Shown: in pieces, positions 61,882 through 64,000 of the stretch
Layout of the letters: each line of letters opens with the position of its first letter
Position numbering within the stretch: position 1 is the stretch's first letter
NCBI GenBank assembly: GCA_039587535.1
Contig: JBDHIF010000010.1
Span: 28,369-92,368, forward strand
Direction: 5' to 3'
DNA length: 64,000 nucleotides
From: JAWLHJ01 sp039587535
Lineage (GTDB): Bacteria > Gemmatimonadota > Gemmatimonadetes > Longimicrobiales > Gaopeijiaceae
The notes under the pieces: generated by a model
Told to the model about the DNA's origin: nothing
Databases searched by the model: none
What the model saw: the letters and a program-made list of their open reading frames with translations, nothing else
Program-made: the position numbers and the translations under genes

Positions 61882-62534
61882 GGAGCTACCGCTTCAACAC
61901 CGGGGTCAGCGCCTTCTTCGAGATGGCGACGTCCGACGCGCGGGCGGTCCTTCCCGGGCATCTCGAACCCATCGAGGTTCGGCACCAACGGAGCGTCCTG
62001 TCGGTCACGGCCTTTCTCTTCGACGACAGCGTGGTCGGACCCTACACCGAGCTGATGTTCTCGGTCATCGTTCCACCGATGGTGGCCGAGTGGGGCCAAC
62101 ACGCCAAGGCAGGGTTCTACCCGTTCATCGCCGCCACGAGCTCGGCGGAGGCACGTCGCATCAAGTCCGAGCGGTTCTTCTTCCCGTACTACGACCGCGA
62201 TATCGATGCCCAGTTCATCGAGACCGACAACCGCCTCCGAGTCCGCGTGTTCAGTGAAGGCACGGCCATCGTGGACATGAGCATCACGCCGGGAGCTTGG
62301 GAGACGACGACCCACCTGCTCCAGGGGTTCATGATGAACGGGCAACAACGCCTGCGTACAACCCTTCAGATCAGCGGGGACTATACCGTCCACGAGAACG
62401 AGGGCGGTCGGATGACGCTCTTTCCGCACTCCATGACCTCGGACCTGCTTCGCGACGAAGTGTCTTCGGAGCCGTTCCGCGAACACTGGTTCAAGAATGG
62501 GACGGAGGTGTTCCACAAGCTCGAGGCGTTCTGA
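61872..62534 (+). CDS. Acetoacetate-decarboxylase-like protein
   Basis: This 220-residue protein has an N-terminal segment (ARAVLPGHLEPIEVRHQRSVLSVTAFLFDDSVVGPYTELMFSVIVPP) resembling the acetoacetate decarboxylase fold, in which the end of a beta-cone carries a catalytic lysine. A candidate lysine lies in GQHAKAGFYPF. The gene starts inside the last codons of the oxoamine synthase gene, so the two products probably act in one pathway, perhaps on the 3-keto product. The family call is tentative. Confidence 0.55.
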   Translation: MPVGSYRFNTGVSAFFEMATSDARAVLPGHLEPIEVRHQRSVLSVTAFLFDDSVVGPYTELMFSVIVPPMVAEWGQHAKAGFYPFIAATSSAEARRIKSERFFFPYYDRDIDAQFIETDNRLRVRVFSEGTAIVDMSITPGAWETTTHLLQGFMMNGQQRLRTTLQISGDYTVHENEGGRMTLFPHSMTSDLLRDEVSSEPFREHWFKNGTEVFHKLEAF

Positions 62535-62599
62535 TCCGTCCCGAGGCACCCCGGAGCCTCGGTCCGATCCCGGCCGCCACGGGCCGGAGAGGGTGACCG

Positions 62600-63457
62600 A
62601 TGGCCCAACCCTCGCGCCGGCCCCAGGATCTGGTTTTCACGCTATACGGTGAATACCTCCTCGGCCGGGAGGACCCGCCCTGGGTCGGAGCCATCATCGC
62701 GCTCCTTCAACCCTTCGAGCTCTCTGAGGGAGCGGTCCGGACCGTCCTGTCCCGCATGGCGCGCAAAGGATGGCTGCAGACCCGCCGGGTGGGCAGGCAC
62801 GCCTTTTACCAACTCACGCCTCGTGGCCGAAAGCTCCTGGAAGAAGGGCAGGCACGGATCTACCGTCCGTCCTGGGACGGGCCGTGGGACGAGCGCTGGT
62901 TCCTACTCGCCTACTCCATTCCCGAGGACGCACGCAAGCTTCGGGACCGGCTGAGGGACCGATTGGCCTGGCTGGGCTTCGGCTCGCTGGGGAACGGGCT
63001 CTGGATCTCACCGCACGACGTCCAGGATCAGGTCGAGGAGCTCTCGTCCCAGCTGGGGCTCGAAGAGCACCTGGAATGCTTCCGAGCCGATCGAGTCGCG
63101 GGCGCACCGGTGGACCAGCTCGTCGCCCGATGCTGGGACTTGGCGGGCGTGGATCGGGACTACCGCGCCTTCGTCGACCGGTGGGCTCCGGAGTTGGACC
63201 GGATCAAGGCGCCGGACGAGGAGATCTCCGACGAGGAGTGCTACACTCTGAGATTCGACCTCATCCACGAATTTCGAGCCTTCCCCCTCGAGGACCCTTA
63301 CCTGCCACGGCCCCTCTTGCCTCCATCTTGGGCGGGCGAGGACGCGACTCGCGTTTTCCATCAGCTTCACGATCGCTTGGCCGGACCCGCCGACCGGCAC
63401 GTCGACGGTGTCCTCGACGACGCACCCGTGGCCCCAGCCGAAGCGGAGCACACATGA
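62600..63457 (+). CDS. PaaX-family transcriptional regulator
   Basis: This 285-residue PaaX-type protein has an N-terminal winged helix (about 8-80; QDLVFTLYGEYLL, ELSEGAVRTVLSRMARKGWLQTRRVGRHAFYQLTPRG), the central PaaX segment (WLGFGSLGNGLWISP) and the C-terminal domain (LRFDLIHEFRAFPLEDPYLP). PaaX represses phenylacetate catabolism in E. coli, but no paa genes are in view, so the target is unknown. It lies 65 bp after the decarboxylase-like gene and overlaps the HEAT gene by 4 nt. Confidence 0.9.
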   Translation: MAQPSRRPQDLVFTLYGEYLLGREDPPWVGAIIALLQPFELSEGAVRTVLSRMARKGWLQTRRVGRHAFYQLTPRGRKLLEEGQARIYRPSWDGPWDERWFLLAYSIPEDARKLRDRLRDRLAWLGFGSLGNGLWISPHDVQDQVEELSSQLGLEEHLECFRADRVAGAPVDQLVARCWDLAGVDRDYRAFVDRWAPELDRIKAPDEEISDEECYTLRFDLIHEFRAFPLEDPYLPRPLLPPSWAGEDATRVFHQLHDRLAGPADRHVDGVLDDAPVAPAEAEHT

Positions 63458-64000
63458 CCGAGCAGCCCCCGTACCAGACCGTGACGCGTATCACTCGCCC
63501 CACTGACCGGTCGCGATGGGTCGCATGGCCCATGGTGTGTGCCGTCTCGCTGATCGTGGCCGGATGCGGGGCCGATCGCCTCACGAAGGCAGAAGCCCTG
63601 CTCGACGTTCTCGCCCTGGAAGACGCCCGGCCCCTCGGCGCTCAGGGCGTCCAGGCGCTGGTGGGCCGCACCACGTCCGAAGACTCCGACACCCGACGCT
63701 TCGCCGTGCGGGCCCTCGGTCGACTGGAAGATCCGACCCTGCTCGACAGACTCACGCCGCTCCTCTCGGACGAGGACCCGTCGGTGCGTGCGTCTGCGGC
63801 GTGGGCGGTGGCTCAGGCGGTCCACGGAGCCGACGGCGCGGAAGCCATCGCCCCCCTGCTGCGGGCTGCCGGCGCGGAGACGGTCCCCGTAGCCCGAGGG
63901 GAGCTTGCCCGGTCGCTCGGGCGCGTGCGCCCGGAAGAAGGCGATTCCCGAGCAGTCGTCGGCCTATTGGCGGAATGGGCGGCCGACCCAGAGCTCCCCG
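63454..64000 (+). CDS. HEAT-repeat lipoprotein (partial, runs off right edge)
   Basis: At least 182 residues from ATG 63454 are present; the frame is open to the window end. The signal peptide ends in a lipobox (LIVAGCGADRL). After that come HEAT-like helical repeats: DTRRFAVRALGRLEDPTLLDRLTPLLSDEDPSVRASAAWAVAQAV and following. Such proteins scaffold other envelope proteins. ATGA overlap with the PaaX stop implies coupling. What follows downstream cannot be seen. Confidence 0.8.
   Translation, partial: MTEQPPYQTVTRITRPTDRSRWVAWPMVCAVSLIVAGCGADRLTKAEALLDVLALEDARPLGAQGVQALVGRTTSEDSDTRRFAVRALGRLEDPTLLDRLTPLLSDEDPSVRASAAWAVAQAVHGADGAEAIAPLLRAAGAETVPVARGELARSLGRVRPEEGDSRAVVGLLAEWAADPELP

Noticed and set aside
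1..64000. tRNA, rRNA, insertion sequences, prophage
   Set aside because: No cloverleaf, conserved rRNA tract, transposase, integrase or terminal inverted repeat was recognised by eye. A covariance-model scan could still find a missed small RNA.

Overview
This is a high-GC bacterial chromosomal window with dense coding and many overlapping start/stop codons. Several traits suggest an uncultured Gemmatimonadota-like organism: a SusC/SusD pair, exported carboxypeptidase-regulatory/TonB-plug proteins, a menaquinone operon, and families best known from Planctomycetes (DUF1552 and the DUF1587/1592/1588/1585 cytochromes). The assignment is inference from gene content and remains uncertain. I recognised no tRNA, rRNA, CRISPR array, insertion sequence, integrase or prophage gene.

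Left part (1-16.5 kb). A leftward greA - ABC ATPase - FtsX/MacB permease unit runs off the left edge. A rightward exported SPOR protein carries a degenerate ParA-like domain. tyrS and nadB are coupled leftward, followed by a DinB/YfiT-type gene. Next comes a rightward envelope block: a barrel-less TonB-plug protein, a lipoprotein, and a SusC/SusD pair with a candidate promoter and terminator. Directly downstream lies the decayed C-terminus of a second SusD gene with its own terminator.

Central part (16.7-35.4 kb). Here are three leftward copies of one three-gene cassette: an exported di-haem-like cytochrome c protein (DUF1587/1595/1592/1588/1585), a Tat-exported DUF1552 protein, and an exported ankyrin-repeat protein ending in a CxSC tail. 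The two right-hand cassettes abut (102-bp gap) and have 4-nt stop/start overlaps. The third is separated from them by a zinc-ribbon fmdB-type gene, a DUF4168 gene and a bidirectional terminator. This triplicated, uncharacterised periplasmic module is the most interesting content of the window.

Right part (35.5-64 kb). A leftward DUF3311 - sodium/solute symporter - secreted cyanophycinase - beta-propeller unit is followed by the menaquinone operon menF-menD-menA-menE; menH lies about 14 kb away beside an MFS exporter. Between them are an LVIVD/Ig-like secreted protein, a cysteine-less ArsC/YffB-like protein, DUF72, DUF411, a degenerate receiver, a NarL-type two-component pair, and a universal stress/CBS/outer-membrane trio. 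They continue with a ChaN-like protein and a GspG-like protein. The right end holds an alpha-oxoamine synthase coupled to an acetoacetate-decarboxylase-like gene, a PaaX-type regulator and a truncated HEAT-repeat lipoprotein.

Together the genes describe a Gram-negative cell with TonB-dependent outer-membrane uptake, peptide uptake and hydrolysis, menaquinone respiration and a heavy investment in exported repeat and haem proteins.
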